Source: Selaginella tamariscina
Lineage: Eukaryota; Streptophyta; Lycopodiopsida; Selaginellales; Selaginellaceae
Direction of reading: 5' to 3'
NCBI GenBank assembly: GCA_003024785.1
Contig: PUQB01000443.1
Location: forward strand, 1-64,000
DNA length: 64,000 nt
The position numbers and the translations under genes were made by a program. Positions 1-11,512 of this stretch are shown here, one piece after another (the stretch's first letter is position 1; the number at the start of each line of letters is the position of its first letter). The notes under the pieces are model-generated. The model was not told the DNA's origin, did no database searches, and saw only the letters and a program-made list of their open reading frames with translations.

Positions 1-2211
1 GATCCCAAAGACCACGTTCTACCGTCGGAGGGATGAGTGGCTAGATGGAGCGCGAACCTCAGTTCATGGGAACACTCGCTTGGTCAAAACCCGCTCTCAC
101 ATCATGGCAGCCATAGAGATACTCAAGGCTTTTGTGGAAGCAAATGCAGACAGGATGCCTCACAAATGCCGAACCACAAATGCAGGGGTCAGGGAAAATC
201 TCAAGGTTTTTTTCAATCTACACTCAATTGAAACTGTGTGAACATGTGAACAAGTGCCTCAGTTTGATGGGGCTCCAAGCAATCTGCACTGGTACCTTCA
301 ACAACATATGGAATACTCATTTTAAGGATGTGGAGATTGCAAAACACTCTAGCTTTTCTAAGTGTGACACTTGTACATCATTGAAGGCTGCAGAGGCTTG
401 TGCAAAAACCTTGGTGGAGATCACTACCATTCAAAGGAAGATGGAGGCCCACATGATTGCACAACAAACTTGCGGTCTCAGTACTATGCACACCGCATGC
501 TTTCTGTGTCACGCCCATCAGAGTACCTGTGCTTGATCCATGACAAGATGGATCATTCAAAGACCAGCATTCCAAAGCTCTTTGCAACACCAAAGTGCCT
601 TGGAAATGTCATGAAACTTCCGATTTCTTGACAGGTGTGCTAACACATGGACACGGTTGTGAGTCATATGGACACTTTTCACTTCCACATTGGTCTAGCG
701 ACTCCAATTTCACTATTGGGTCGTTAGCCATGTGTTTCAGAAACCTTGAAGCCCACTCACAGACAAGTCCTATCAGTGATCTCAAAGTGAAGAAACAACA
801 CCTTCAACCTTTACATAATGCTCTCATGAACACGTCTGCACTTGAGGCTACTTGGGAATATGAGAGGCATTGTCAGCAACCTGCACAAAAAACAGATGGC
901 CCTGTTGAGAGTTCAGGTTCAGTGGAGGGATCTAGCTCAAATAGTGTACATGTGTCCTCAACATCAAATAAGCTTCCTCGTCATTTGCTTTTACAGATGG
1001 ATAATTGTGCAGGCGAGAACAAAAATAGGTAAATCATTTTACTTAAGGGTTTCTCAAGCTCATACTTACTTTTATTTTCTAGATATGTGCTAGCATACTT
1101 GTCAATGCTTGTTGCCAAAGGTGTGTTTGAAACAATCACGCTCAGTTTCCTTATGGTTGGTCACACTCATGAAGATATTGATGCGTTCTTCAGCAAGGTC
1201 TCCAACTCTACAAAAAGGACAAGTGCACTTACCTTACCGCATATGATGAATCTTTTTGAAAATTGCATCTCCAAAAAAAGTTGTGCTTTGCTTGTGACTG
1301 AGGTGCCAGACTTCAAAAAATTTCTCAAGGAGTATATAAAAGAAGGGAGTGATTCTTTAGTTGGTCACCTTGTGCCGCTACAATTCTTTTTCTCCATACG
1401 AGATGGTATACCTATTATGCAGTACAAGTTACGGCCATCAGAGCAGGAGTGGTTACCGAAAGAGGGCTTAATGCTCTTCAAAAGTGGAGAGGATGGAAAG
1501 CCACTTCTCCCAGAAGGACAACCAGACCCTATTCCATTGAGTGCCCAGCTCAAGGAACAAGAGGTTATTATTGATGGCATCAAAAAATATGTGGCATGGG
1601 TTCAAAAATCGATGCCAAAGAATTCTGATAAGGCAACTGGTTACTCAGAACTATATAAGCATGTGGTCAACTATTGGGAGACTGTTGTTCGAGAGTTGGA
1701 AGGGCCTACTGTCACAAGTACAGAATTGCAACACCCTTTCTGGCCTAAAACAAGGTGGCGAGAGGAGATTGAAATGACATCACTGAGCACAGACGACATA
1801 GAAGCCAGTAGTGATGTGGAAGTGCAAACCCCACACTTTGTTGGACAAAGGAACCAAAAACCTAAAGCATACTTTGATTGCTGCAAGGATCTTCAAAAAC
1901 TAATGATGGTTCTCATTACTCCAGATGCGTCATATAATCAGCCTATTTGGATGGGTCAAATTATCGACACACCTGAAGTAATCACAAAAAATAGTATTGT
2001 TAAGGTTGCATGGTTCAAACCACAAAAAAGGCGACACGAGAAGGAGAGCGAAAGATATAATGGATGCCTAGAGAAAACATGGTCTCCCAATCAAAAAGAC
2101 CCAGCATGTTTTATAAATGTTAAATCCATTCGATATGGGTGGATGTCAAGAAGCGTTGATAAAGTCACGATTAACAAAACTGCAAGGGAATGTATGTTTT
2201 CTGAAGCTTAA
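1..2211 (+). pseudogene. DUF7869-type transposase-like gene, copy A (5' end outside the window)
   Basis: This is the 3' two-thirds of the same gene as at 57413-60512. The last exon (1084-2211) is one open frame of about 374 residues with LVGHTHEDIDAFFS near residue 25. Upstream blocks read IHDKMDHSKTSIPKL (about 532-580) and LLQMDNCAGENKNR (about 987-1027). A short GT-AG intron at 1028-1083 splits the Arg codon between ENKN and YVLAYLSML. The motif set matches the DUF7869 family known from eukaryotic genomes. A role as DDE/D-type transposase is inferred from the spaced acidic motifs and from the gene lying beside a TIR. The C-terminal part (WMGQIIDTPEV, VKVAWFKPQKR) resembles a small chromatin-reader-like beta domain, which is a weak guess. 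Compared with the other copy, exon 1 has indels near 215 and 590, so this copy is probably dead although its last exon is intact. Confidence 0.7.
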
Positions 2212-2691
2212 AGCAATTACAAAATTATAAAATATCATATATTTAATATTCATAATTATTATAAACTCTTTAATAATAGTACCAAATTGTATACTTAACT
2301 ATATAAATTTAAAAAATGATATGGAAGATTGACTATATTATTATAGGATTTTATATATATATTATTACTACTACAAATTTTTAATTAATAATGTTATATT
2401 TAAATATTAATATTTTAATAACAACATCAATATTTATATAATGTACCTCTTATGCTCTTCCTTAATTGTTATATTAGGCAATATATTATATAATTTAATA
2501 CATTCTACTTTTATAATGTTATTAATTTTTGTTCAATGAATGCTATAATTTATTAAAGGGTAGAATACAAAATAGAATATTCTAAAGAATATTCTCTTTT
2601 CAAACATATATTCTAAAGAATATTCCTTTAATATTAGAAAATGCTAATTAAATAGCTAAAATTGCTAATTATTAGGAAATGGGACTATAGC
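2212..2691. repeat. AT-rich right subterminal region of the TIR element, copy A
   Basis: This non-coding, strongly AT-rich stretch follows the transposase stop codon. It contains palindromic GAATATTC / AGAATATTCT motifs at about 2571-2632 and is nearly identical to 60513-60976 in the other copy. No gene is seen. The clustered palindromes next to the terminus could be transposase-binding subterminal repeats, which is inference. Confidence 0.6.
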
Positions 2692-2713
2692 CATGCCCAT
2701 TTTAGTTACAACT
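2692..2713 (+). repeat. Right-end TIR of the element, internal in copy A
   Basis: The sequence reads CATGCCCATTTTAGTTACAACT, identical to the right terminus at 60977-60998 and again followed by TGCATA. Here the next bases are not foreign flank. They are the start region of gene 2 in inverted order, so this terminus is buried inside a rearranged or doubled element. Confidence 0.75.
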
Positions 2714-2726
2714 TGCATAAAGGACG

Positions 2727-4657
2727 ATGGCAACAAAACTTTCCGAGCATACCCGTGAGAAGCTGACGAAAATCGGCGTTTTTAGCAAAGCCGAATCTCA
2801 CAATCGAGTAGTACCATAAGTTAGGGGAATGGGACGCTGCAGACACCAACCACTACAACAGCAAAATATGGGAGAAGTTCAAACACACGCGAGCCGTGTG
2901 GGAATCTCTTCAGCGACCACAAAGAGCTACCGCAGGGAATACACAATCTGCGGAGTACCGGGTAAGCAAATTGTTTGGGCGGGATTTATCTCGCCGGTAT
3001 ATTAATCTGTCTTTTTTCAGAGAGTTGAAGAAATTGTAGCAGTTGATTTTGCCCAGGTGGGCGGGAAGGAAACATCCTTTCTGATGATGTTGATTTCTTG
3101 TCCCGAGGATAGGATCTTTGCGAAATGGTTGGGGATTATGGAATCCTTTGCAAAAGGAACACTGAAGAAGAAGCAGACAAGTGAAGTGGAGCCCTCAGAG
3201 AAGTCTGCAAAGAAACCCAGTAAGACGCCGAAGTAAGTCTGTTCAATCTATAAAGGATGTAGACAACGATTTCAAGCTCACATGGTTGAAGCCTTTAAAT
3301 GGAACAACGATGGAGGAGATGGAAGTCTTGGCTGATTTGGTGATTGATGGCAAATTACAGATTAAAACAGCAGCCCCACCTCTCCTTTTCATCTCAAGGC
3401 AATGGAGTTGAAGACGGTCAGGCACTTCAAGGAGTGGTTGGGAATACACTGCCACAAACTGGGTTGGATTTCGGCTTCAACATACGAAGAGGTCAGCAAA
3501 TATTTGCATGTGACAAACGATGATATGCTTGTCGAATGGGTGAATCAATCGGAAGATCTGGGCAAGAATCTATTGCACGCCAACGCCAAAGGAGAACATT
3601 GCGATGACGCCTTCTCTTATGGCAGTCCTTCAGCAGCGGAGAACCGAGTTGAACCTTATAAAGGAGGATGCTACGAATCACGACAAGCCCTACAGATGTT
3701 TGTTGTTGGATTCGGAGACTTTATGGGGTACCATCACTGCTTGTAGGAAACCGTTTCAATTGTTCGTGATGGATCGGCGGGTGTCAAAAAATCTTCGACA
3801 GACAGGACACTAGAGGATTTGGTGGAGAAACTTAGCCGTGCAAGTATGTACAAAGAAGGTATTTATTATTGAATTCATACTTGCACTCTTGACTGATATC
3901 TACGTTTTCAGGTATTTATTTCTTGATTCTTGCTCATGTCACCGATACTTTGCCTTCTCCTTTGCCAAGAGGAATAAACATCGTTGGACAGGATTTTATA
4001 TGAATGATGCTGATCCGAAGTGCATTGATTCGTTGTTCACTTGGTTGTTAGGAATGCGCCAAACAATTTCAAACTTCCAAATGACTGGCCAGGCATCTGT
4101 TTGCACTCCAACGGCCCTGAACCTCCATCCGATACACCGATAGGTAGAGTGACGTATTCGGCAATGTACGTTATCCAAACATCACAAGTCAAGCGGCACG
4201 GAGCATCGTCAACTTGATCAGGGGTCCTCACAGTGATGCGTGGGTTTTTGACTACTGCACTAGGGGGTCCGTCTTGAAGGAGTGTTACCTTCGGCATACA
4301 TGTGTATTTGCCGTTGAAAAGGATAAGACCATGGTTGAGGACCTGAACAAGTGGATAGATAGGTTCTCAACTGAGTACCCCAACGAATCCATAAAGGAGT
4401 ATTTGAGAAAGTTCCCTCCAGATAAGTGCGATAGCTCTGAAGACGAATCTGGTTCAATGTCGGAGTCTGAGGACGAACTTCAATCAGATATTAGACCGGA
4501 AGTTATCTCGAGGAGTACAGAACATTCGCACACTCCATTACCCATGGAAACATCAATAGAAGATGCAGAAGATCTTGAACCATCTCACAAGCGGCTTAGA
4601 CCTTCTTCGCCTCACTCAGAAGGTAATAGCGAAGAAGAATTGTTAATGAATTGTTAG
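2727..4657 (+). pseudogene. Unrecognised cargo gene 2 with acidic Ser-rich tail, copy A
   Basis: I do not recognise the family. The start ATGGCAACAAAACTTTCC is conserved in the other copy (51458, minus). The N-terminus reads MATKLSEHTREKLTK. Intron 1 (about 2961-3020) has GTAAGC and TTTTTTCAG borders and contains one GGCGGGATTTATCTCGCC palindrome. Middle blocks include EEIVAVDFAQVGGKETSFLM, LTWLKPLNG, EEMEVLADLVIDGKLQI and LGKNLLHANAKGEHCDDAFSYG. The last 60 or so residues are rich in Ser, Asp and Glu (DSSEDESGSMSESEDE) with a basic patch HKRLRP, as in nuclear proteins. The tail frame ends at 4657 and AATAAA follows at about 4727. Several frame changes in the middle show decay or unrecognised introns. 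The 5' side is cut exactly at the junction with the buried TIR, so this copy has lost its promoter. Confidence 0.5.
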
Positions 4658-4858
4658 AGTGACGAATAGTTGTAAATGAGTGTAACATAAGGCATTTTTG
4701 TATATTTCGTTTATATTTGTACAGAAAATAAATTCTCAAGGATTAATGAAGCTTTTAGTTCAAACATGGGTCACACATTAACAAGGTAAATAATATACCT
4801 TGATAATTTTAAGGTCAGCTAATTATCATTTTGCAGATGTAATGAAACAATTGAGAAC

Positions 4859-6101
4859 ATGGATTTTCAGCATTGGCATGAGGTAAGAGAGGGGTTTGGC
4901 GACAATTTCTTGTGCCACATGTCAGAATGACAGAGTTCATGCAGGAAATGGATAATAATGCAGCTCAAAACATCGTTACCATGGGGGCCACTTCAGTTTT
5001 TTCATCATCATTTTTATTGGCTTCAGTTCCGAAATCAATTTCTTCAGCGCATGCAATATCTGAATCTTGTAAGGATGATGTACAATTAAATGATGAAGGG
5101 ATAGGCAACGAGATAGTGGCAACGGATAAATGTGAAAGGGAGCAAACAAGTGATTTGCAAAGTATTCAAGAGGCAACGCTATCTCATGTTACTCATGGCC
5201 ATATTGTGTTGTTGGATGTCAATGGTGTTCTGCTTCATCGACAAAGGCCCGAGGATAGGAAAAAAGAAATCAAACAAGGAGATTTCATTCCTTGTCATGG
5301 TAAATTTCGATATGATATTATTTTTCGTCCAGGGTTGGATCGTCTCTTTCAAAAGCTTAAGGAGATGGGTGCGCTTGTGGGGATTTGGTCATGCATGCAG
5401 ATTCATAACTTAACACCGCTGTTGAATTTGCTTAAGAAACATTGTAGTGTTGCAGAAGAGGTGATTCGTAAAGATTGGATTTTTGACCAGCGAATATGTT
5501 ATAAACCTCTCGAATTTCACAATATAAGAAAGGAAAGCAAGCCGTACTTCTTCAAGAATGAAAGAATAATTGGGACTCATGGGGAGATCAGTCGCTTAAG
5601 GATAATGAAGAATGCACAGATGTTAGTAGTAGACGACTCTCCTCAGAAGGCTATGCTCAACCAAAACATTGCTTGTATTCATCCAATCACTTTCGATCCA
5701 TATTCTGATACCGATATCATGGATGAGCTAGTGAACTACTTGGATACGTGCCTCAGAAAGAAGAATCTCGAAAATTTTTGTGAGCAGTATCCACCGTATC
5801 ATACATTTCCTGAAGCTTTTCTTTCTCGTGATTTGAATTTTATAAAATGAAGGATAGCAACCGGGCGCTTTATAATATTATTCTTAAGGAACGTCAGTTT
5901 TTAGATGAGCCTTTATGCAGACCTTCTCTTATTACATCTTATGTATTAACAAGGATGGCAACTCCCAATTGCATTCGTGAGAGTGTTAAGTGGTGGCAAC
6001 AACATCAAGATATTGACCAAAATGATTTGATTAATCCGGAGAGTGATGATTTAGACAAAATGAGGAGATTTCTTTGTATGATAGGAAGAAAGTATTTATA
6101 A
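4859..6101 (+). pseudogene. FCP1/NLI-interacting-factor-like HAD phosphatase, copy A
   Basis: Residues from about 5190 read GHIVLLDVNGVLLHRQRP, then FRPGLDRLFQKLKEMGALVGIWSCMQIHNLTPLL, and near 5625-5665 LVVDDSPQKAMLNQN. This is the order of FCP1-homology (HAD) phosphatases: nucleophile loop, Ser/Thr motif, then the DD motif. The nucleophile loop is D-V-N-G where catalytically standard members have DxDG/E, so the second (acid/base) Asp is replaced by Asn. FCP1-like proteins with that change are known in plants. The likely start is the MDF codon at 4859, because the other copy is open from there through HWHEVREGFG. A small indel near 4900 breaks that frame here, leaving a 312-codon frame from 4912 to 5850. 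A one-base loss near 5834 then splits off an 84-residue C-terminus (5847-6101). Activity cannot be judged from sequence. Confidence 0.75.
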
Positions 6102-6357
6102 AAAATTAACATGTTGATAAGAAAATGATTTCATTTGTAATTATGTTTGATAGTATTTCTTCATTATTGTAAACTATTTTTAGAATAATATGAATATTCT
6201 AAGATAGGAATATTCCTTACTAAGTAAGGTTATTGAAGGATTAATTAATTAATTAATTAATATTTAAGGCTTAATTACATATTAATTAAATGATTAATTA
6301 ATAATTAAAACTTAAGTATTAATTAGTAATTTATTTTATATTCCCATTTTCACGTAT
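6102..6357. repeat. AT-rich left subterminal region, copy A (inverted)
   Basis: The stretch is AT-rich and contains GAATATTC-like motifs at about 6185-6215 and a TTAA tetranucleotide run at about 6240-6262. It corresponds in reverse complement to 47988-48190. No gene is seen. Confidence 0.55.
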
Positions 6358-6379
6358 CATGCCCACTTTAGTTACAACG
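6358..6379 (+). repeat. Left-type TIR closing copy A
   Basis: CATGCCCACTTTAGTTACAACG is the exact reverse complement of the left terminus at 47966-47987. It marks the end of copy A; the following TACATATACTACT is unrelated flank. Confidence 0.75.
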
Positions 6380-6383
6380 TACA

Positions 6384-7800
6384 TATACTACTACTTCTTT
6401 GGCACATCGGTGCTCATTACCCTTGAGACGAGCAGATAAGGTCTTGCACATTTTATATGGTAATGGGCAGTCTCGTGCAGTATCACAGTACACACTTTGA
6501 CTACGCTGGTTATGGTCCCAACTGTAAGTTTCCCTCTGGGTCTCTTAGGGTTGTCCCTTCCAGGTCTTTGACATTATTCTAGGATGTGATTGGTTAAAGC
6601 AGTCGAAAGGTATGTGTGATTTTTCACTCTCTCCTCTTGTATTACGCTTGGAGTCTGTGTCTCTGCAGTCTGTTCTTTACGTCTAGAGAAGTTTGTTACT
6701 GTTTGTATCACGCATACATCTCTTTGATTCCAGTCTTGGGGTGGTGTTCATCTCAACAGGTTCAAATGCCGGATCTGTCACCTGAGTGTCAAGCATACTG
6801 CATCGAACAACTTAAGCAACAGTATGCAAGTTTGTTCAAATTTGATCTGTCCCAAGGTGCACGTGTGAAGACTCGACACTGTATACCCACCGGCAATGCA
6901 AAGCCTTTCAAAGTCCTGGTTCGACGTAGGTCACCAAGGAGTTGTCAGCCATGCGAACAGCTGTTACTGATATGATTGGTAAACGAGTGTGTCGTCCGTC
7001 ACGGAGTCTATGGGCATGTGAACCTCATTTGGTTCCCAAGCCTGATGGATCTCTCCAATTTGTGTGGATTATCGACCTCTTAACGATGTTACCATCAAAG
7101 ATGTCTATCCACTTCCGAACTCTGCCGATCTATTAGATCGTTTGGGTCAGAGTCGATGGTTTACTAAGTTAGATTTGGCATCAGGATATTGGCAGGTTTC
7201 TATGGCTAAAGAAGATATTCCGAAAACGGCCTTCCAGACACCATTTGGTCTTTACGAGTTTTGGTCATGCCTTTTGGATTGACTTCAGCTCCTGCCACCT
7301 TCAACGCATGATGGATGAGCTTCTTTTCGATATGCCTGATATCACTGTCGATTTTATTGACGATGTGCTCATTCATGGGTCTGGTTCTTGGGAGGATCAC
7401 ATTCGTGATGTACGGCGCGTTCTTGATCGATTTCGAGAAGTTGGCCTGAAGTTGAAACTTGAAAAGTGTGTGTTTGGTTCGACCGACACCACTTACTTGG
7501 GTTACCGTATATTCGAGAGGTTTACAAGTGGATTCAATGAAGTTACGAGCTGTTCGAGAGTTCCCTCGTCCCGTACAGTACAGGAAGTCCAGCGTTTCTT
7601 GGGCACGGTGCAGTACTTGGGTCGATTCATCGATCATCTCACTGATCGAACTGCCCCTCTTCGGGAGTTAGTTCGTCCACAGGTATCTTTCAGGTGGACT
7701 CGCAGGTGTCAGCAGGCATTTGACCAGTTAAAAGAGTTCCTGAAAATCCACCATTGCTTCAATACCCAGATTTTACTCGTCCGTTCATTTTACGAGTAGA
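6384..7800 (+). pseudogene. Ty3/gypsy fragment 1: linker and reverse transcriptase
   Basis: The 5' part (6384-6760) has no recognisable LTR or gag and is probably a truncated start. From about 6765 it reads MPDLSPECQAYCIEQLKQQY, then EPHLVPKPDGSLQF, DYRPLNDVTIKDVYPLP, SRWFTKLDLASGYWQV, IPKTAFQTPFGLYEF, VDFIDDVLIHG (the YxDD box, here FIDD) and RTVQEVQRFLGTVQYLGRFI. This is the standard order of a Ty3/gypsy reverse transcriptase. Several frameshifts (for example near 6930, 7060 and 7270) split it, so it is dead. Confidence 0.85.
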
Positions 7801-8170
7801 TGCCTCAGATGTTGGTATTGGTGGTGTATTGATGCAAATTGATGCTGTGGATTTTCAATTCGACACCCGGTGCTTACATTAGTCGAGTACTCACGTCGGT
7901 TGAGCGGAATTATTCCACTATTGAAAAAGAATGCCTTGCTGTTGTTTGGGGTTTTGAACGACTTCATGCCTACTTCGCATCCACCATTGTTCGCCCAGGC
8001 CTGTGCATCACCTTAAAGTTATATACCTGGAGACGTAATGCCATCTGGCTACACCCACTAAATTCTTTCCGTTTTAATAAGGAAGTGACAACAACATGAT
8101 CACACTCCAAAAGTGTTTCACTCCCATGTGGATGCACTTTCTCGAGCACCCCTCTCCGATTCCACTTTGC
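7801..8170 (+). pseudogene. Ty3/gypsy fragment 1: RNase H
   Basis: Broken frames show [13 protein letters not shown] at about 7800-7835, then [23 protein letters not shown] (7909-7977). The typical end of RNase H, HVDALSRAPL, lies at about 8125-8155. It follows reverse transcriptase directly and is interrupted by frameshifts. Confidence 0.75.
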
Positions 8171-8454
8171 CTACTCATGCAGTAGCTACAGCGTTCGGTT
8201 TTGATACAAGCCCTCAGGTATTCGATGCCGACTTACCATCCTTGGAACAGTGGCAGGATGCTCAAAAACATGAACCATGGACGAGGCAATTACGCGATGC
8301 GTTTGCAATCCGTCTTTCGAACATCGGTTTCGACAATATCATGCTCAGTTTCGACTTCAGAATGGCTTATTGTATTTTATTGGGACAAATCCAAAGGACA
8401 GATGGCGTTTGGCTGTACCCTCTACATATGTTCCCACATTCTTTGAGCATATCA

Positions 8455-9480
8455 TGATTCACCTATTGTTGGAGGTCATCTTGGTCACCAACGAGTGTTG
8501 GAGAAGCTGCGCCGATCATTTTATTGGCCCAACATGCGTGGTGATGTGATCAGGCATATTCAAAGTTGTCTCACTTGTCAAACTCAAAATTCTCTACGAC
8601 TCGGGCCATGGGGTGTTGAAATCCATCAATGTCTCTCGCCCTTTTGAGTTAATTGTAGTGGATTTAATGGGACCTTTTCCACGTTCTTCTCAAGGTAACT
8701 AGTACATCATTGTTGTATCCGATTATTTAACTCGATGGGTGGAGGTTGGTGCTCTTCCAGATGCAACTGCCATGTCAATAGCTTTGTTTTTGTTCGATAA
8801 TGTGGTTTTGCAACATTCTTGTCCAGAGCGGATGTTATCAGACAATGGCCCCGCTTCATTGCAGAGGTATTCCAAGTGTTGTGTGAGAGGTTAGGGGTAA
8901 AACATTCATTTGCCTCTCCGTATCATCCACAAACTGATGGTTTGGTGGAGCGTTTGAATCGGACCTTCAAGGGTATGATCTCAAAGTACGTGAACTTCAA
9001 TCACACGGACTGGGATTGGTATTTGCGATGTTTGAGATTTGCTTATGTAACAGGCATTCAGAGTTCGATTGATCCTAAGTTGCCTAGTGAATTGGGGTTA
9101 TCATCGAATCTGCCACGTGCCGAGGATGCAAAGATGTGGGCTTGACATTTGGATGTTGTTTTTGCCTCTTCTGCGTGCAGAGTTTGCTGAACATCTTGGT
9201 TGAGCTCAATGCGGCAGCAATCTTCTTACAATGCATGACATCAAATTCCACCAGATTTTGCTGATGGTGACTTAGTCCTGGTACGTTTTTCCAAGCTGAC
9301 TGCACCTGGGCTTGCAACTGGTTTATTACATAAGTGGCTTGGTCCCTACCGAGTTCCGAAAGGTTGGTCCTCAGGTATATCAAGTACAGTTGGTGGGATC
9401 TCATGAGGTTGAGATAGTTCACGTGGTTCGAATGAAACGGTTTGTCGTTCGAGTCTCGTTGAGTACATTTGGTCATACCT
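8455..9480 (+). pseudogene. Ty3/gypsy fragment 1: integrase
   Basis: A zinc-binding HHCC region is visible at about 8465-8580 (GGHLGHQRVLEKL, SFYWPNMRGDVIRHI, CLTCQ). The core follows with ELIVVDLMGPFPRSSQ (8647-8694), IIVVSDYLTRWVEV and MLSDNGPASLQ. SPYHPQTDGLVERLNRTFKG lies at 8911-8970. The C-terminal region ends in VVRMKRFVVR near 9450. In-frame stops and shifts make it non-functional. No chromodomain is seen after it. Confidence 0.8.
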
Positions 9481-9540
9481 TAGATGGCCCAGCTCACACG
9501 GATCCAGGACCATTAGATCCATCACCATCTACACAGCGCA

Positions 9541-9800
9541 AAAGGGGAGATAATGTAAGATACTATATATAACATACTGTATATACGCATGTGTATATAC
9601 ACACATGCGTAGTGACACATGGGTGGTGATCTGCACCCATGTGTAGCGCCACGTGTCGCATGTGTGCCACGTGGCAGAGGGTCTCCTGTATATAAGCAGG
9701 GTTTTTGTAGCTCAATACATCTGACATTTCATTTTATATATCTGCTCTTTCAATATATATATACTATTTAATATAAATGTACATTAATATAAAATATGAA
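9541..9800 (+). mobile_element. Probable 3' LTR (partial) of gypsy fragment 1
   Basis: A purine tract AAAAGGGGAGA at 9540-9550 is followed by TGTAAGATACTATATATAAC, the expected tract-plus-TG start of a 3' LTR. A TATA-like TGTATATAAGCAGGG lies near 9690. The segment ends in a hairpin whose arms are CTGCTCTTTC (about 9741) and GAAAGAGCAG (about 9797). The exact 3' edge is uncertain because there is no second LTR in the window. Confidence 0.5.
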
Positions 9801-10819
9801 AGAGCAGGAATCAGGAATCACCAGGGTATGAAACGCTGGAACCATACACGCAATTCCCCTGGCTGTAGAATCCCCACTACCATCAGAATCCCCGGCAGAA
9901 GCAATCGAGCAATCCATCGGACCCAGCCAGGGAGGAGAGAAGGACAAACCCGAGGACGAGTGCAAAAGTAACTACCAACATTTCCAGGCTAACGGACAAT
10001 GGACCTTGACGGTCTATACCGAGCTCGCGGAGGCCTTCGACTAGCTAGAAGAAGCCATGGTGGTATATGACAACCTCAACCTCCCAGCGGTGGCGAAAGA
10101 ACACGATGACATAGTGATGGAACTCACAGAGCGGCGGCAGGGAGCCCGGGAGGTTGCCCAAAGGGCTAAGGAGCTACTAAGTGAAAGGGGTCGACTGTGT
10201 ATGCTGACAATGAAGAGAATGAAAGGATGCCTGGGAAAGCTAGAGCAAGAGGAGAGCGGAAATTCCGGAGGATATATAGTGAGTGCAAAACTCTCCTATA
10301 GCTACTCAATAACGACCAGCATGCCCGCAGCCAGGTCATAGCAGGAAAGGAACAACAGATACAGGAATGCAAATCTTGGTTAGAACGAAGGTGTGGGGAG
10401 CTCGCGAAAGCACAAGCAAAACTGACGGCGGTCAGAAGGGAGTTACTAACGAAGATTCAACTCTCAAAGGCCATTACCACACCTATAACCAGCCAACCGG
10501 GACCCCTACTCAAGAAGCCAGATGCAAGCAATACAAGGCCATCAAGCACGGGACAGGAGCATGGCCCAACCAAGGAACCGCACACACCGCGAATTACCGT
10601 TTCTGAATAAAGGGGGCACGGCCAGCAAGTAGGCTCGGGAGCAACAGGCAGGGTCCAAGGCAAAGCTCCGGAGGTGATCGCGCTACGGGAAGCAACCATC
10701 ACCACACTAAAGACCACGCTAGCCGCAATGGAGAACAAAATCGCCATGTACCGGAGCTCCAAGGGTGGATACCTAGAGCACATGGCCCGAGGATGTGCCA
10801 ACAAATAAGTCTGGGCATC
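9801..10819 (+). pseudogene. Family 1 retroelement ORF2, C-terminal coiled-coil part
   Basis: This segment is homologous to 39540-40619 and ends at the LTR start, so it is the 3' coding part of a family 1 element. Broken frames show a charged heptad-like protein (for example AVAKEHDDIVMELTERRQGAREV, KELLSERG). It ends in HMARGCANK just before the LTR. No enzyme motif is seen. Many frameshifts are present. Confidence 0.55.
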
Positions 10820-11512
10820 TGGTTGACGGTGGTCAGACACCGTCACACGGCCAACCGGTGTGGACACCAGCCAGAGTGGACAAGCGACGGGACAAAGTGC
10901 CGGATAAGGGAGGTACCTTAGGTATGAACTGATAGCGACCGATGTCAGGCAGCGGTGTAACCAGGTGTAGATCTGATCGTCCGGACCAACTACCCAAGAT
11001 ACATAGGATAGCACGTGTGAGGGAGTCACATAAATGTAATAGGCAGGACTTTGTCACATGGCAGCAGACCAGTAGGAAGGCGCCACTTGTACCTAGGGTC
11101 TAGCGTTAAGTAACTCACTATATAAGCAGGAAGGCGGGTAGTGGGTTGGGGTCTTTTTTAGGAGTCAAGTCTGCGTCTTATATCTTGTTCCTCTGTCGGA
11201 GATAGTTTGTACTCGGACAATCAATATATATCCATATTCCTTCTATTCACATTACAACGGGTGTTCCCCGCTTGCCCTACTCCTGGGCTCAGCAACACTC
11301 TCTGCCAAGTCACTGTAGTAGAACTCCCTCTACCTATACACGGGCCCTTGCGGCGTCTGGGTAGAGGCCATCCAATACCTTCCACTACTCCTAAGGTAAG
11401 GCCTAGCTTGCCGGTTTGGACCCCCGGAGTTGGACGCTCTCAACAGCGTCTTAGTGACCACAGTAGCTTCCTGAGAAGCACCACATCTGGCCTGCGGAGT
11501 CCCCGATGACCA
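10820..11512 (+). mobile_element. Family 1 LTR (copy 1)
   Basis: It starts TGGTTGACGGTGGTCAGACA and ends GATGACCA, about 693 bp. It has the family's conserved promoter box CACTATATAAGCAGGAAGG near 11115 and ATATATAT before the U5 part. It follows ORF2, so it is the 3' LTR of the upstream element. Ends were set by comparison with the other copies. Confidence 0.8.

Noticed and set aside
371..1093. Alternative-frame ORFs over copy A transposase exon 1 (for example 842-1093)
   Set aside because: They are shadows; the frame with HDKMD and MDNCAGEN blocks matches the homologous copy and splices into the last exon.
4837..4858. ATG codons upstream of the phosphatase start at 4859
   Set aside because: ATGTAA stops at once, and the next gives a short peptide; the MDF start is the one open in copy B.
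10457..11057. 190- and 74-codon minus-strand frames
   Set aside because: They are antisense to the family 1 LTR and ORF2 end and recur only as mirror images of those repeats.
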